Of a DNA stretch of 64,000 nucleotides, positions 27,476 through 36,020 are shown piece after piece (the first letter of the stretch is position 1; each line of letters begins with the position of its first letter). Below the pieces are notes generated by a model. It saw nothing but the letters and a program-made list of their open reading frames with translations. It was not told where the DNA came from and ran no database searches. The DNA comes from Burkholderia anthina. GTDB taxonomy: Bacteria > Pseudomonadota > Gammaproteobacteria > Burkholderiales > Burkholderiaceae. The DNA is taken from assembly GCF_902498995.1 (NCBI RefSeq), contig NZ_CABVLY010000013.1, forward strand, positions 124,001 through 188,000. Direction: 5' to 3'. Made by a program: the position numbers and the translations under genes.

Positions 27476-27894
27476 CGACGGTTCCCGCCGGGGCACGGGA
27501 TGCCCCGGTGCCGCATGCGGTTCTCGCACGGCGGCGCTCTTCCTATACTTCAGTCCATTCGTTTCATCGTGTTGCCGGCTCGTGCCGGCGTCCGGTTTCC
27601 GTCGAGCCGAGATCCCGGTCGCGCCGCACCGCCGGATCGGCACGGACGCGAGCAGGTCATGAGCCGTATCTATGACCGGGCATTACGAATATTCATTTCA
27701 TCGATTGGCGGCATTCGCGTACGCTGACGGTCGTTCGATCGGGGGCCGGCCGCGACGGGCCGCCCGATCCGCCGGTGCGCGTGTCGCTGCCGGCTCGCTA
27801 TACTCGCGCAACACCGCGCGGCCGCCGGCCGGCGCACGGCAACTGCCGTCGCGGCAGCGGCTCGCAACGACGATTCACGATAGGAGCAGGTCAC
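27476..27894. other. intergenic region upstream of the SDR/MDR pair
   Basis: 419 bp. A short open frame here (27500-27727) lacks a ribosome-binding site and homology and is judged non-coding. AT-richer patches (CTTCCTATACTTCAG near 27538, CGAATATTCATTTCATC near 27685) could include promoter elements. The SDR start is preceded by a good ribosome-binding site (TAGGAGCAGG). Nothing else was recognised. Confidence 0.4.
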
Positions 27895-28683
27895 ATGACA
27901 GTCGTTTCTTCGCGCCTCGCAGGCAAGTGCGCGTACATCACGGGCGCCGCCGGCGGCCTCGGCCGCGCGATCGCGCGCCGGATGGTCGAGCAGGGCGCGC
28001 GCGTGTTCCTGACCGACATCGCCGAAGCAGCGGCGCTCGATGCGTTCGCGCAGGAACTCAACGCGGGGCGCGCGGCGCCGGTCGCGTTCGCGGCGACGCA
28101 GGACGTGCGCGACGAAGCGCGCTGGCAGGCGCTGCTGGTGCAGGCGGTCGACGCGCTGGGCGGGCTGTCGGTGCTCGTCAACAACGCGGGCGTCGGGTCG
28201 ATCGGCTCGCCCGCGCAGATCGAGCTCGACGAGTGGCGGCGCGTGATGGCGATCAACGTCGAGAGCATCGTGCTCGGCTGCAAGCATGCGCTGTCGTATC
28301 TGGCCGAGAGCAGCCCCGCTTCGATCATCAACATCTCGTCGGTGGCCGCGTTCAAGGTCGAACCGGACTTCACCGCATACAACGCGTCGAAAGCGGCGGT
28401 CGCGTCGCTGACGAAGTCGGTCGCGATCGATTGCGCGCGCCGCGAACTCGACGTGCGCTGCAACTCGATTCACCCGGCGTTCATCCGCACGGGGATCGTC
28501 GAGCCGCTGTTCCAGTCGCTCGGCGAACGCGATGCGACGCGCAAGCTCGCACGCGGCATTCCGCTGCGCCGGCTCGGCGACCCGGACGACGTCGCGCATG
28601 CGGCCGTGTATCTGGCGTCCGACGAGAGCCGCTTCGTGACGGCCGCCGAACTCGTGATCGACGGCGGCATGTGCGCGGTCTGA
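27895..28683 (+). CDS. short-chain dehydrogenase/reductase (SDR)
   Basis: A 262-residue classical SDR. The NAD(P)-binding TGAAGGLG (about residues 16-23), NNAGVG (about 97), the catalytic Ser in INISSVAAF and the YNASK Tyr-Lys pair (about 160-164) are all present. It ends with the common IDGGMCAV. The Asp (TD) after the second strand favours NAD(H). It oxidises or reduces a hydroxyl/ketone. It is followed 34 bp later by a medium-chain reductase in the same direction, very likely one operon handling the same compound. Substrate unknown. Confidence 0.92.
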   Translation: MTVVSSRLAGKCAYITGAAGGLGRAIARRMVEQGARVFLTDIAEAAALDAFAQELNAGRAAPVAFAATQDVRDEARWQALLVQAVDALGGLSVLVNNAGVGSIGSPAQIELDEWRRVMAINVESIVLGCKHALSYLAESSPASIINISSVAAFKVEPDFTAYNASKAAVASLTKSVAIDCARRELDVRCNSIHPAFIRTGIVEPLFQSLGERDATRKLARGIPLRRLGDPDDVAHAAVYLASDESRFVTAAELVIDGGMCAV

Positions 28684-28717
28684 CGCGCATCGACAACCAC
28701 AACCGGAGGAGAACATC

Positions 28718-29734
28718 GTGTCGACACAAGTGAACCGCCAACTGCTGCTGAAGGCGCGCCCGGAAGGGCGCGTCGGCCGCGAACATTTTTCGCTGGTCGA
28801 TACGCCGGTGCCGGCGCTCGCCGACGGCGACGTGCTCGTGCGCGTGCTGTATCTGTCGATGGACCCGACCAACCGCGTGTGGATGAGCGACGTGCCGCAA
28901 TACCTGCCGCCCGTCGCGATCGGCGAGGTGATGCGCGCGCTCGGCATCGGGCGCGTGGTCGCGTCGCGCAACGCGGGTTTCGCGGAAGGCGATCTCGTGC
29001 AGGGGCTCGTCGGCTGGCAGGACTACGCGGTCGTACCGGCCGACCAGGCCGCGCAGTTCGTGAAACTGCCCGCGCAGTCGGGGCTGCCGCTGCCGACGCT
29101 GCTCGGCGCGTGCGGGATGAGCGGCCTGACCGCGTACTACGGGCTGACCGACATCGCGCCGGTGCAGCCCGGCGAGACGCTCGTGGTGTCGGCGGCGGCA
29201 GGATCGGTCGGGTCGATCGCCGGCCAGATCGGCAAGATCCACGGCGCGCGCGTCGTGGGCATCGCGGGCGGAGCGGACAAGTGCCGCTACCTGACCGAAA
29301 CGCTCGGCTTCGACGCGGCCGTCGACTACAAGGCCGACGATTTCCGTCAGCAGCTCAAGGCGGCGACGCCGGACGGCGTGCACGTGAACTTCGAGAACGT
29401 CGGCGGCGAAGTGATGCGCGCGGTGCTGTCGCGAATGGTGATCGGCGGGCGCGTCGCGCTGTGCGGCGTGATCTCGAACTACAACAGCGGACGTGCGGCG
29501 GACGACGTCGGCGTGCTGATCTCGAAGCGGATCACGATGCGCGGCTTCCTGATCCTCGACTATCGCAAGAGCCGCGAAGCGGTGCAGACGCTCGCGGGGT
29601 GGCTGCGCGACGGCCGGCTCAAGGCCGAGGAAACGGTGGCCGACGGCCTCGAAAACGCCCCCGACGTGCTGAACCGCCTGTTCGACGGCGACCATCGCGG
29701 CAAGCTCGTGCTGCGCGTCGATCCACACGCGTGA
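28718..29734 (+). CDS. zinc-free medium-chain NADP-dependent oxidoreductase (CurA/prostaglandin-reductase type)
   Basis: 338 residues starting at GTG after GGAGGAGAA. It matches the leukotriene B4 12-hydroxydehydrogenase/CurA group: MDPTNRVWMSD, the nucleotide-binding VVSAAAGSVGSIAGQIGK (about residues 155-172), GGADKCRYL and the substrate-side FENVGGEVM. No zinc-ligand set of alcohol dehydrogenases is present. These enzymes reduce alpha,beta-unsaturated carbonyls with NADPH. Together with the preceding SDR it suggests a detoxification or degradation step for an enone. A strong terminator follows. Confidence 0.91.
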   Translation: MSTQVNRQLLLKARPEGRVGREHFSLVDTPVPALADGDVLVRVLYLSMDPTNRVWMSDVPQYLPPVAIGEVMRALGIGRVVASRNAGFAEGDLVQGLVGWQDYAVVPADQAAQFVKLPAQSGLPLPTLLGACGMSGLTAYYGLTDIAPVQPGETLVVSAAAGSVGSIAGQIGKIHGARVVGIAGGADKCRYLTETLGFDAAVDYKADDFRQQLKAATPDGVHVNFENVGGEVMRAVLSRMVIGGRVALCGVISNYNSGRAADDVGVLISKRITMRGFLILDYRKSREAVQTLAGWLRDGRLKAEETVADGLENAPDVLNRLFDGDHRGKLVLRVDPHA

Positions 29735-29820
29735 ACGGTTGCGGTCGGGTCGCGCGACCTGCGATCGACCGTCGGGAAGGGATGGATTCCGGGCGCGTTT
29801 CGCCCGGTGCGGTTTCGGCA

Positions 29821-29858
29821 AACGGCGGTGTGACGGATGTGTCACGCCGCCGTTTTTT
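29821..29858 (+). terminator. rho-independent terminator of the SDR/MDR operon
   Basis: AACGGCGGTGTGAC (29821-29834) pairs with GTCACGCCGCCGTT (29841-29854; one G-T wobble) around a 6-nt loop and runs into a T tract to 29858. Confidence 0.92.
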
Positions 29859-29926
29859 CGTGTGGATCGGGGTGATCGTGTCGGCGCGCGGCGCGGCGTG
29901 ACGAGCGATGGCCGGGGCGGTGCCGG

Positions 29927-29956
29927 AAAATGCGACGGGCGCCGTGGCGCCCGTCG
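29927..29956 (-). terminator. terminator of the AI-2E family transporter gene
   Basis: On the minus strand CGACGGGCGCC and GGCGCCCGTCG (29956-29933) form an 11-bp perfect stem, followed by CATTTT. It lies 46 bp after the transporter stop. Confidence 0.7.
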
Positions 29957-30001
29957 TGAACCGCATGCGTCATCCGTGACGGGCCGTGCCCGTTCGTCGC
30001 G

Positions 30002-31054
30002 TCATTCGCCCTGTTCGGAGCGCGCGTAGATGTCCCAGCTCGCCATGAACAGCGCGGCGACGAGCGGCCCGATCACGAAGCCGTTGATCCCGAACAGCGC
30101 CATCCCGCCGAGCGTCGAGATCAGCACGACCCAGTCGGGCATCTTGGTGTCCTTGCCGACGAGGATCGGGCGCAGCAGGTTGTCGACGAGGCCGATCACG
30201 CCGACGCAGAACGCGACGAGGATCACGCATTTCCAGATCGCGCCGATCGCGAGGAAGTAGAGCGCGGCGGGCACCCACACGAGGCTTGCGCCGATTGCCG
30301 GCAGCAGCGACAGGAACGCCATCAGCGCGCCCCACAGCACGACGCCCTCGATTCCGAGGATCCAGAAGATCAGGCCGCCGAGCGCGCCCTGCACGAGCGC
30401 GACCGCGATGTTGCCCTTCACGGTCGCGCGCACGACGGTCGTGAACTTCGCGAGCAGCAGGTTCTTGTGCTCTTCGTCGAGCGGCATCGCGCGGCGCACG
30501 CGCCGGCCGATCTCGCCGCCGTCGCGCAGCAGGAAGAACACCATGTACAGCATCACGCCGAAGCTCACGACGAACTGGAACGTGTTCTGGCCGATGCTGA
30601 GCGCCTGGGTTGCCGCGAACTGGCTGATCTGCGCGGCACCGTCGGTCAGCTTCTTCTGGATGCCGGGGATGTTGGTCAGCCCGTACTTCTGCAGCAGGTG
30701 CTGGATCGACGTCGGCAGTGCGTGAATGATGTCCTGGAAATACTGCGAATAGTTTGGCTGCGCGCTCTTCAGTTCCTGGTACACGTACGCGATTTCCTGC
30801 ACGAGCGTGGCCGTGACGAACACGAGCGGCAGGATCACGATCAGGATGATCAGCGACATCGTGACGAGCGCGGCGAGGTTGCGCCGCTTGCCGAGGCGCG
30901 CGGCGAGCCAGCGCTGCACCGGCTGGAACAGGATCGCGAGAATGGTGCCCCAGAAGACGGCGCCGGAGAACGGCGCGAGAATCCAGCACAGTCCGACGGT
31001 GACCGCGAACAGCAGGAAATAGAAGAATTTTTGGTGATCGTGTCCGCTATCCAT
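30002..31054 (-). CDS. AI-2E family transporter (PerM/YdiK-like)
   Basis: A 350-residue membrane protein with about eight helices. They include two N-terminal ones (FFYFLLFAVTVGLCWILAPF; AVFWGTILAILFQPV), a long loop of about 100 residues, and the family's C-terminal bundle with DNLLRPILVGKDTKMPDWVVLIS and GINGFVIGPLVAALF. Despite the family name, members have varied or unknown substrates. The ATG at 31054 fits the topology, with a short polar N-terminus; the frame is open upstream. It ends at a convergent terminator pair. Function remains general (export or permease). Confidence 0.88.
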   Translation of the reverse strand: MDSGHDHQKFFYFLLFAVTVGLCWILAPFSGAVFWGTILAILFQPVQRWLAARLGKRRNLAALVTMSLIILIVILPLVFVTATLVQEIAYVYQELKSAQPNYSQYFQDIIHALPTSIQHLLQKYGLTNIPGIQKKLTDGAAQISQFAATQALSIGQNTFQFVVSFGVMLYMVFFLLRDGGEIGRRVRRAMPLDEEHKNLLLAKFTTVVRATVKGNIAVALVQGALGGLIFWILGIEGVVLWGALMAFLSLLPAIGASLVWVPAALYFLAIGAIWKCVILVAFCVGVIGLVDNLLRPILVGKDTKMPDWVVLISTLGGMALFGINGFVIGPLVAALFMASWDIYARSEQGE

Positions 31055-31220
31055 GGATGGTTCGCGCAGATTGATGCCTGGTTTGATTGAATCTCGTTGC
31101 CCCGGGCGCGATCGGCTCGCGAACGTCAACGAGTTCGCGGCGACGCGCGCGGCGGGGCGGCCCGATCGCAGTATGCCCGCAAAGGTGTCGCCATCATAGC
31201 CGGGGCGCGCGGCGCACATG

Positions 31221-31246
31221 AAAACGCCGCGGCCGGAGCCGCGGCG
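31221..31246 (-). terminator. rho-independent terminator of the SYLF lipoprotein gene
   Basis: On the minus strand CGCCGCGGC-TCCG-GCCGCGGCG (31246-31225), a 9-bp perfect stem, is followed by TTTT. It lies 38 bp after the stop. Confidence 0.85.
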
Positions 31247-31284
31247 CTGCCGGGAAGCGGACGCGGCGATGCCGCGCCGGATCG

Positions 31285-31869
31285 TCAGATGTTGAGCTTG
31301 GTGACCTTGGTGCCGTTCACCGACAGGTCGCCCATCAGGCCCCCGTTGGTCAGCACCAGCACCTCGACCGGTGCTGTGGCCGTGTTGGAGTCGACCGCGC
31401 CGTTCGCGCCGACCTTCACGACCGCGACGGACGCGTCGGCGCCGGCCGACCAGCCTTCGGACTTGCGGAACGAGTCGAGCGCATCCTGCGTCATGAACAG
31501 GAACACGATCGCTTTCGATTGCGCGCCGGCCTGCAGGCCGACCGACAGCGACGACGTGTTGTAGTACCCGACGGTGCTGCCGCCGACGCGCAATGCGCCG
31601 TTGCCGGACTGGCCGCCGACGATGAAGCCGGCCTGCAGCACGTTCGGGAACACGAGCACGCCGCGCGATTTCGCGACGAGCTCGCGCGAGCCCGGCACCG
31701 TCGAATAGAGGCGCGACAGCGTCGCGTTCACGCTCGCGTCGATCGACTCGCGTTTCGACGCGCTGGCGGATGCGCTCTCGGGTTTGTCAGGCGTGGTGGT
31801 GCAGCCGGCAAGTGCGAGGCTGCCGAGCATGACGGCGGCGGCGGCTTTCAGGGCGAGGGACTTCTGCAT
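31285..31869 (-). CDS. SYLF-domain lipoprotein (BPSL1445-like)
   Basis: A 194-residue exported protein. The signal peptide ends in a lipobox (LALAGC, lipidated C23), followed by a Ser/Ala-rich linker and a SYLF/Ysc84-type domain with the usual GVLVFPNVLQAGFIVGGQSGNGAL and AIVFLFMTQDALDSF elements. Homologues in Burkholderia are abundant outer-membrane-associated lipoproteins, some noted as immunogenic. The SYLF domain in eukaryotes binds lipids; its bacterial role is not settled. It is monocistronic with its own terminator; a DUF883 gene lies upstream on the same strand (63 bp gap). Confidence 0.9.
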   Translation of the reverse strand: MQKSLALKAAAAVMLGSLALAGCTTTPDKPESASASASKRESIDASVNATLSRLYSTVPGSRELVAKSRGVLVFPNVLQAGFIVGGQSGNGALRVGGSTVGYYNTSSLSVGLQAGAQSKAIVFLFMTQDALDSFRKSEGWSAGADASVAVVKVGANGAVDSNTATAPVEVLVLTNGGLMGDLSVNGTKVTKLNI

Positions 31870-31932
31870 GGCGATTCTCCTTCGTTGTCGGGTTGATGAC
31901 GGGCGGGGCGGGCGTGGTGCGGGCGGCCCCGC

Positions 31933-32319
31933 TCAACGGCGGGAAAGGAGCAGGCCGGCGACGAACGCGAGGCCCGCGACGACGCCCGCGGTCTGCCACG
32001 GATTGTCGTGCACGGCTTGTGACACGCGTTCGGCCGAGTCGCGCAGCCGGGCGGCTGCGGAGCCCGATGCGTAATCGAGCGTGCTGCGCGCTTCATCGAG
32101 CCGCGCCTGCACGCGCTTGCGCAGCGCAGCGATGTCGCCGTCGCCATCGTTTTTCAGCAGATCTTCGAGTTCGTCGACGAGCCCGCGCAGATCGTCGGTC
32201 ACGTCCGCATGCAGGTCGCGGGCGGCCGAGCGCGTCGTGCGTCCCACGCGCCGGCCGGTGCGGCGGATGTCGGACAGGCCGCGGTCCAGCTTGTGCTCGA
32301 TCGAGTCGGTGAGCGCCAT
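31933..32319 (-). CDS. DUF883 family (YqjD/ElaB-like) membrane-anchored protein
   Basis: About 128 residues. A long charged amphipathic helix region (RGLVDELEDLLKNDGD to ERVSQAVHDNPWQTAG) ends in a single C-terminal transmembrane helix (VVAGLAFVAGLLLSRR). This is the architecture of the YqjD/ElaB/DUF883 family, tail-anchored inner-membrane proteins that in E. coli bind ribosomes in stationary phase. The ATG at 32319 is preceded by AGGAGG on the minus strand, which settles the start. It may be co-transcribed with the SYLF lipoprotein gene, an envelope/stress pairing. Confidence 0.88.
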   Translation of the reverse strand: MALTDSIEHKLDRGLSDIRRTGRRVGRTTRSAARDLHADVTDDLRGLVDELEDLLKNDGDGDIAALRKRVQARLDEARSTLDYASGSAAARLRDSAERVSQAVHDNPWQTAGVVAGLAFVAGLLLSRR

Positions 32320-32655
32320 GGTGGTTATCCTCCTTCGATTTGATTTACAGGCCAATTTGAAGATAAGACGAATCCCAACAACCAGTGTGATTCACATCAT
32401 CCAATTGAGTTTCGAGACAAATTTTCAATTCGTCGGCGGGATGCCGTGAAAGCCCCGCCGCACGGGGCGGGGCGGCGGTTGAAAAAATTTCGCGTGTCTG
32501 GCGAAGTGGCGCCGGGTCGCATTTGCACGAAGTGAAAGTACGGTAAATATGGCGTCGCCCGAGTGGTCAGGTAAATAGTGCCATTGCACGCGTCGGCTTG
32601 ATGCAATTGCACTAATCGCCGTGTTCCCGGGCAGCACGGTTCGTGCCCGCGCGGC
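32320..32655. promoter_or_regulatory. intergenic region with palindrome and hairpin
   Basis: 336 bp, AT-rich near 32340-32440. It holds an 11-bp odd palindrome TGTGATTCACA (32386-32396), upstream of the DUF883 gene and a possible operator. The hairpin GCCCCGCC-N6-GGCGGGGC (32452-32473) is followed by TTTC on the minus strand and may end the nuclease transcript, although it lies 183 bp past that stop. No gene is supported. Confidence 0.45.
32452..32473 (-). terminator. possible terminator of the secreted nuclease gene
   Basis: An 8-bp GC stem with a 6-nt loop, followed on the minus strand by only three T. Distance and short U run make it a weak call. Confidence 0.4.
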
Positions 32656-34446
32656 TCACGCGCCGTCTTCCGCCAGCGCAAGGTCGATGACGATCGGATC
32701 GTGATCCGACGAGCGGTATGCATCGGGTGCGTAATACGCGGCCCGTTGCGCCGGCGTTTTGTAATCGGGCACGGCTTGCAACGCAGTCGGTTCATCGGCA
32801 TTGATGTGCCATGCATGCACGGCCTTCACGCGCGCGGCGAGCGGCGCGGTGGCGAGCGCGTGGTCGAGGTTGCCGGCCTCGCCGCGGAAGACGTAGCTGT
32901 ACCCGGCATTGCCGAGAAAGCGGGCGACGAGGTTCGCGTAGCCGCGCGACTCGAGCGCGCGCAGCGGATCTTCCTTCGCGTAGCTGTTCAGGTCGCCGAT
33001 CAACAGGACACCGTCGGCCGCGACGCCGGTCGGCGACGTGGCGAGCCAGTCGGCGACGCGTGCGGCTGCGCGCGTGCGCGTCGCGTTCCAGCAGCCCTGG
33101 CCGTCCTGCTGGTCGAGATCCGGGCCGGTCGCGTGCGGACAATTCTTCGATTTCAGGTGGTTGACCGCGACCGTGATCGCGCGTGTTCCGCCGATGCGCC
33201 GGAACGTCTGCGCGAGCGGCGGCCGGCTGCGGCCATCGAGCGCGACGGTGGCGGCGCGTCCGACGGGTTCGATCGTCCGGCTGTCGTACAGCAACGCGAC
33301 CGCGATCGCGTCGCGACCGAGCCGCGCGGTGCCGACCGCGCGCCAGCCGTCGCCGAGCCGGGCCGCGAGCCGCCGCACGGCGCTCGCGGGGCCATGACCG
33401 TTGTTCGCGATTTCCATCAGGCCGATCACGTCGGCGCGCAGCGCCCGCAACGCGGCGACGATTTTCGCTTCCTGGCGCGCGAACGCGGCGGGCGTCTTCG
33501 CGCCCCGATTGGCCGGATCGCGGAAGCCGCCGCCGTCGCCGTTGAAATAGTTGAATACGTTGAACGATACGACGCGTACGTCGGCCCGCGCATGCCGTGC
33601 CGGCGCATCGGCCCGCGGGTTCGACGCGGCGTCGAAGACCGGTGCCGCCGCCGGCACCGGCTGCAGCCGCCACGACCCGTAGCGCTGCTCGAGCACGCCT
33701 TCGACACCGCGCGCCGTGTAGCCCGAGCGCAGCGTATTGGCGGCGCTCAGCGCGGGCGGCGGATAGCGGACGGTCGCCGGCGTCACGCGACTCGAGCCAT
33801 CGTCGAGCACGATGCGGTTGCGGGCATTGGCCGCCGCCTGCGCCGCGGCGTCGGCCGGCGAGGCCACCTGGGTCGGGATTTGCAGGCGGCCGTTGCTGAG
33901 CACGATGCTGCCGTAGCGGCCGAGCGCGTAAGTGTCGCTGACCGTCAGCGTTTGCGCGAACCTCACCCGCATGCCTTCGTGCGCGGCAAACACCGACAGC
34001 GTGTCGACCGGCAGCGCGAGCGCTGCCGGGGTGACGGTCTGCCCGCGCGCGCAGACGGCCATGTGGCCCGACAGCGCGAACTGCGTGCGGCCGTATTTCT
34101 GTTCGACTCTTCCCGTCAGATGCACGAGATCGCCGGGATTCGCTTGCGCGTCCGGTGCATAGACGAACAGGCCTTCGGGCACGCCCGGCCGCTGCCGCCG
34201 CTGCGCGTCGGCCTGCTGGACGAAGAATCCGCCGAAGCCGTCGGCGCCGCCGAATGCCGCGGTGACGACCGCTTCGATCGACGTGGTGCGTCCGGCCAGC
34301 GGCGAACGGCCGCTGCGATGCCGGAGGTCGGCGATCGCCGTGGTTGCGCCGCCGCAGCCGGCGCTGACCGGCAGTGCGGCGGTGGCGGGCGGGGCGGCAC
34401 AGACGAGCGATGCGGCGGGCACGAGCGACGGCAGCAGGCGTGACAT
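32656..34446 (-). CDS. secreted endonuclease/exonuclease/phosphatase-family protein (ExeM/NucH-like)
   Basis: 596 residues. A cleavable signal peptide is evident (MSRLLPSLVPAASLVCAAPP, cut near residue 23). Next comes an OB-fold-like region (residues about 40-190: TSIEAVVTAAFGG, GRVEQKYGRTQFALSG) and then a catalytic EEP domain with VVSFNVFNYF, GLMEIANNG, the active-site LLIGDLNSY and the C-terminal SSDHDPIVIDL. This is the layout of extracellular DNases/phosphodiesterases such as ExeM. The protein should degrade extracellular DNA outside the cell, for phosphate or biofilm turnover. The start at 34446 is fixed by the signal peptide. Confidence 0.9.
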   Translation of the reverse strand: MSRLLPSLVPAASLVCAAPPATAALPVSAGCGGATTAIADLRHRSGRSPLAGRTTSIEAVVTAAFGGADGFGGFFVQQADAQRRQRPGVPEGLFVYAPDAQANPGDLVHLTGRVEQKYGRTQFALSGHMAVCARGQTVTPAALALPVDTLSVFAAHEGMRVRFAQTLTVSDTYALGRYGSIVLSNGRLQIPTQVASPADAAAQAAANARNRIVLDDGSSRVTPATVRYPPPALSAANTLRSGYTARGVEGVLEQRYGSWRLQPVPAAAPVFDAASNPRADAPARHARADVRVVSFNVFNYFNGDGGGFRDPANRGAKTPAAFARQEAKIVAALRALRADVIGLMEIANNGHGPASAVRRLAARLGDGWRAVGTARLGRDAIAVALLYDSRTIEPVGRAATVALDGRSRPPLAQTFRRIGGTRAITVAVNHLKSKNCPHATGPDLDQQDGQGCWNATRTRAAARVADWLATSPTGVAADGVLLIGDLNSYAKEDPLRALESRGYANLVARFLGNAGYSYVFRGEAGNLDHALATAPLAARVKAVHAWHINADEPTALQAVPDYKTPAQRAAYYAPDAYRSSDHDPIVIDLALAEDGA

Positions 34447-34663
34447 GGAGCGGTCCACAGGAAGAAAATTCGAAGGTTCGGGAAAGCATGTTGACGGCAA
34501 AATCGCGTGCCGCGATCGAAATGGCCGTTCGGCCAGTGCCGGATGGCCAACGATGCCGGCGGGGCCGGCCGCGGCTGTTACGCTCTGCACCTGACCTGCC
34601 GTTGCGCATCGTTTTTGCATGCATTCCGAACGCTTCCGCGCACGGCTTCACCAGGAGATCTTC

Positions 34664-35017
34664 ATGGCCTACATGCTGTTGATTGTCGAACCGGCCGGCC
34701 AGCGCGCCGAACGCACGCTCAAGGACGGGCAGGCGCTGTATGCGCGGATGGTCGATTTCGCCGAGACGCTGAAAGCGCGCGGCGTGCTGCGCGGCGTCGA
34801 GTCGCTGGAGCGCTCCGAGCGCGCGACCCGTGTGCAGGTTCGCGACGGCGAGACGCGCGTCGTCGACGGCCCGTTTGCCGAGGCGAAGGAGATGGTCGGC
34901 GGCTTCTTCCTCGTCGACGTCGATACGCGCGACGAAGCGATCGAGATCGCGCGCCAGTGCCCGGCCGCGCAATGGTGCACGGTCGAAGTGCGTGCGGTTG
35001 GTCCGTGCTTCCTGTGA
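34664..35017 (+). CDS. YciI/DGPF-family protein 1
   Basis: A 117-residue YCII-fold protein with the DGPF motif (VVDGPFAEAKEMVGGFFLVDV, about residues 66-86). The start at 34664 follows CCAGGAG. It is the first gene of a same-strand cluster: two YciI proteins, a glyoxalase-fold protein and an ECF sigma factor. In actinobacteria and proteobacteria, DGPF/YciI genes are the hallmark neighbours of ECF42-type sigma factors and often their targets. The biochemical role of the YciI fold is not known for this group; a His/Asp pair seen in true YciI enzymes is not obvious here. Confidence 0.88.
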   Translation: MAYMLLIVEPAGQRAERTLKDGQALYARMVDFAETLKARGVLRGVESLERSERATRVQVRDGETRVVDGPFAEAKEMVGGFFLVDVDTRDEAIEIARQCPAAQWCTVEVRAVGPCFL

Positions 35018-35146
35018 CGGCCGCTTCTCGGTGTTTACCCTGATTCGTCGTGCGGAAGGTCGATCCGTCGGCCTGCCGCCCGTCGTCAGGACAAGGCGCC
35101 GATGAATGAACGGACGCCCCTTTCCACCGACGACAGGGAGTGAACG

Positions 35147-35566
35147 ATGCGATTCATGATCATGATCCGGGCGAACGCCGTCAGCGAATCCGACGCATTG
35201 CCGGACAACCGGCTGGTCGAGGCCATGACCGTCTATCACGAGGAGCTCGCCAGGGCCGGCGTGCTGCTCGATGCGAACGGCCTGCGGCCGAGCGCGCGCG
35301 GCTGGCGCGTGCGGTACGCCGGCGGCAAGGGCACGGTAGTCGATGGTCCGTTCGCGGAGACGAAGGAGCTGATCGCCGGCTATACGCTGATCCAGGTGCG
35401 TTCACGCGACGAGGCGCTCGAATGGACGCGGCGCTTTCCCGCGCCGTTCGGCACGGAGATGGACTGCGAGATCGAGGTGCGCCCGTTGTTCGAACTCGAC
35501 GACCTCGCGCCCAGCGACGCGGTCGAGCGGTTCCGCGAACTCCATGTCGGCCGCCCCGGCGCCTGA
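35147..35566 (+). CDS. YciI/DGPF-family protein 2
   Basis: A 139-residue paralogue of the preceding gene, with MRFMIMIRA at the start and the same DGPF signature (VVDGPFAETKELIAGY, about residues 65-80). A start-proximal GGGAG precedes the ATG by about 7 nt. It extends about 20 residues further at the C-terminus (FELDDLAPSDAVERFREL). It lies 129 bp after its paralogue and 37 bp before the glyoxalase-fold gene. The pair probably arose by tandem duplication within the sigma factor module. Confidence 0.88.
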   Translation: MRFMIMIRANAVSESDALPDNRLVEAMTVYHEELARAGVLLDANGLRPSARGWRVRYAGGKGTVVDGPFAETKELIAGYTLIQVRSRDEALEWTRRFPAPFGTEMDCEIEVRPLFELDDLAPSDAVERFRELHVGRPGA

Positions 35567-35603
35567 TGTCCACCTGAGCACAACCTCACCGGGAGCACCC
35601 GAC

Positions 35604-36020
35604 ATGCACAAGATGGTCTTCATCAACCTGCCCGTGGCAGACCTGCCGCGCTCGAAGGCGTTTTATCAGGCGCTCGGCTTCGAGGTCGTGCCGGCCTATA
35701 CCAACGATCAGGCCGCCTGCCTGAAGATCAGCGACGCGATCTTCGCGATGCTGCTCGTGCGGCCGTTCTTCCAGACCTTCACCGACAAGACGATCGTCGA
35801 TCCGGCGACGCACGTGCAGGTGTTGTCGTGCCTGTCGTGCGACAGCCCCGCCGAAGTCGACGAAGTCGTCGCGAAGGCGCGTGCGGCCGGCGGCACCGCG
35901 CCGCGTCCGCCGATCGAATACCCGGGCATGTACGGCCACAGCTTCGCCGATCCGGACGGCCACGCGTGGGAGCTGATGTACGTGGCGCAGGATGCGGCCG
36001 CACCGGGGCCGGCGGCGTGA
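35604..36020 (+). CDS. VOC (glyoxalase/bleomycin resistance fold) protein
   Basis: 138 residues with the VOC superfamily's paired beta-alpha-beta modules: FINLPVADLPRSKAFYQALGFEV at the start and YGHSFADPDGHAWELMYV at the end, the latter including the common PDGHxWE motif. Such proteins are metal-dependent lyases, isomerases or dioxygenases or drug-binding proteins; the true function is not readable. The ATG at 35604 follows GGGAG. Its stop overlaps the GTG start of the sigma factor gene (GTGA), so the two are translationally coupled. Confidence 0.87.
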   Translation: MHKMVFINLPVADLPRSKAFYQALGFEVVPAYTNDQAACLKISDAIFAMLLVRPFFQTFTDKTIVDPATHVQVLSCLSCDSPAEVDEVVAKARAAGGTAPRPPIEYPGMYGHSFADPDGHAWELMYVAQDAAAPGPAA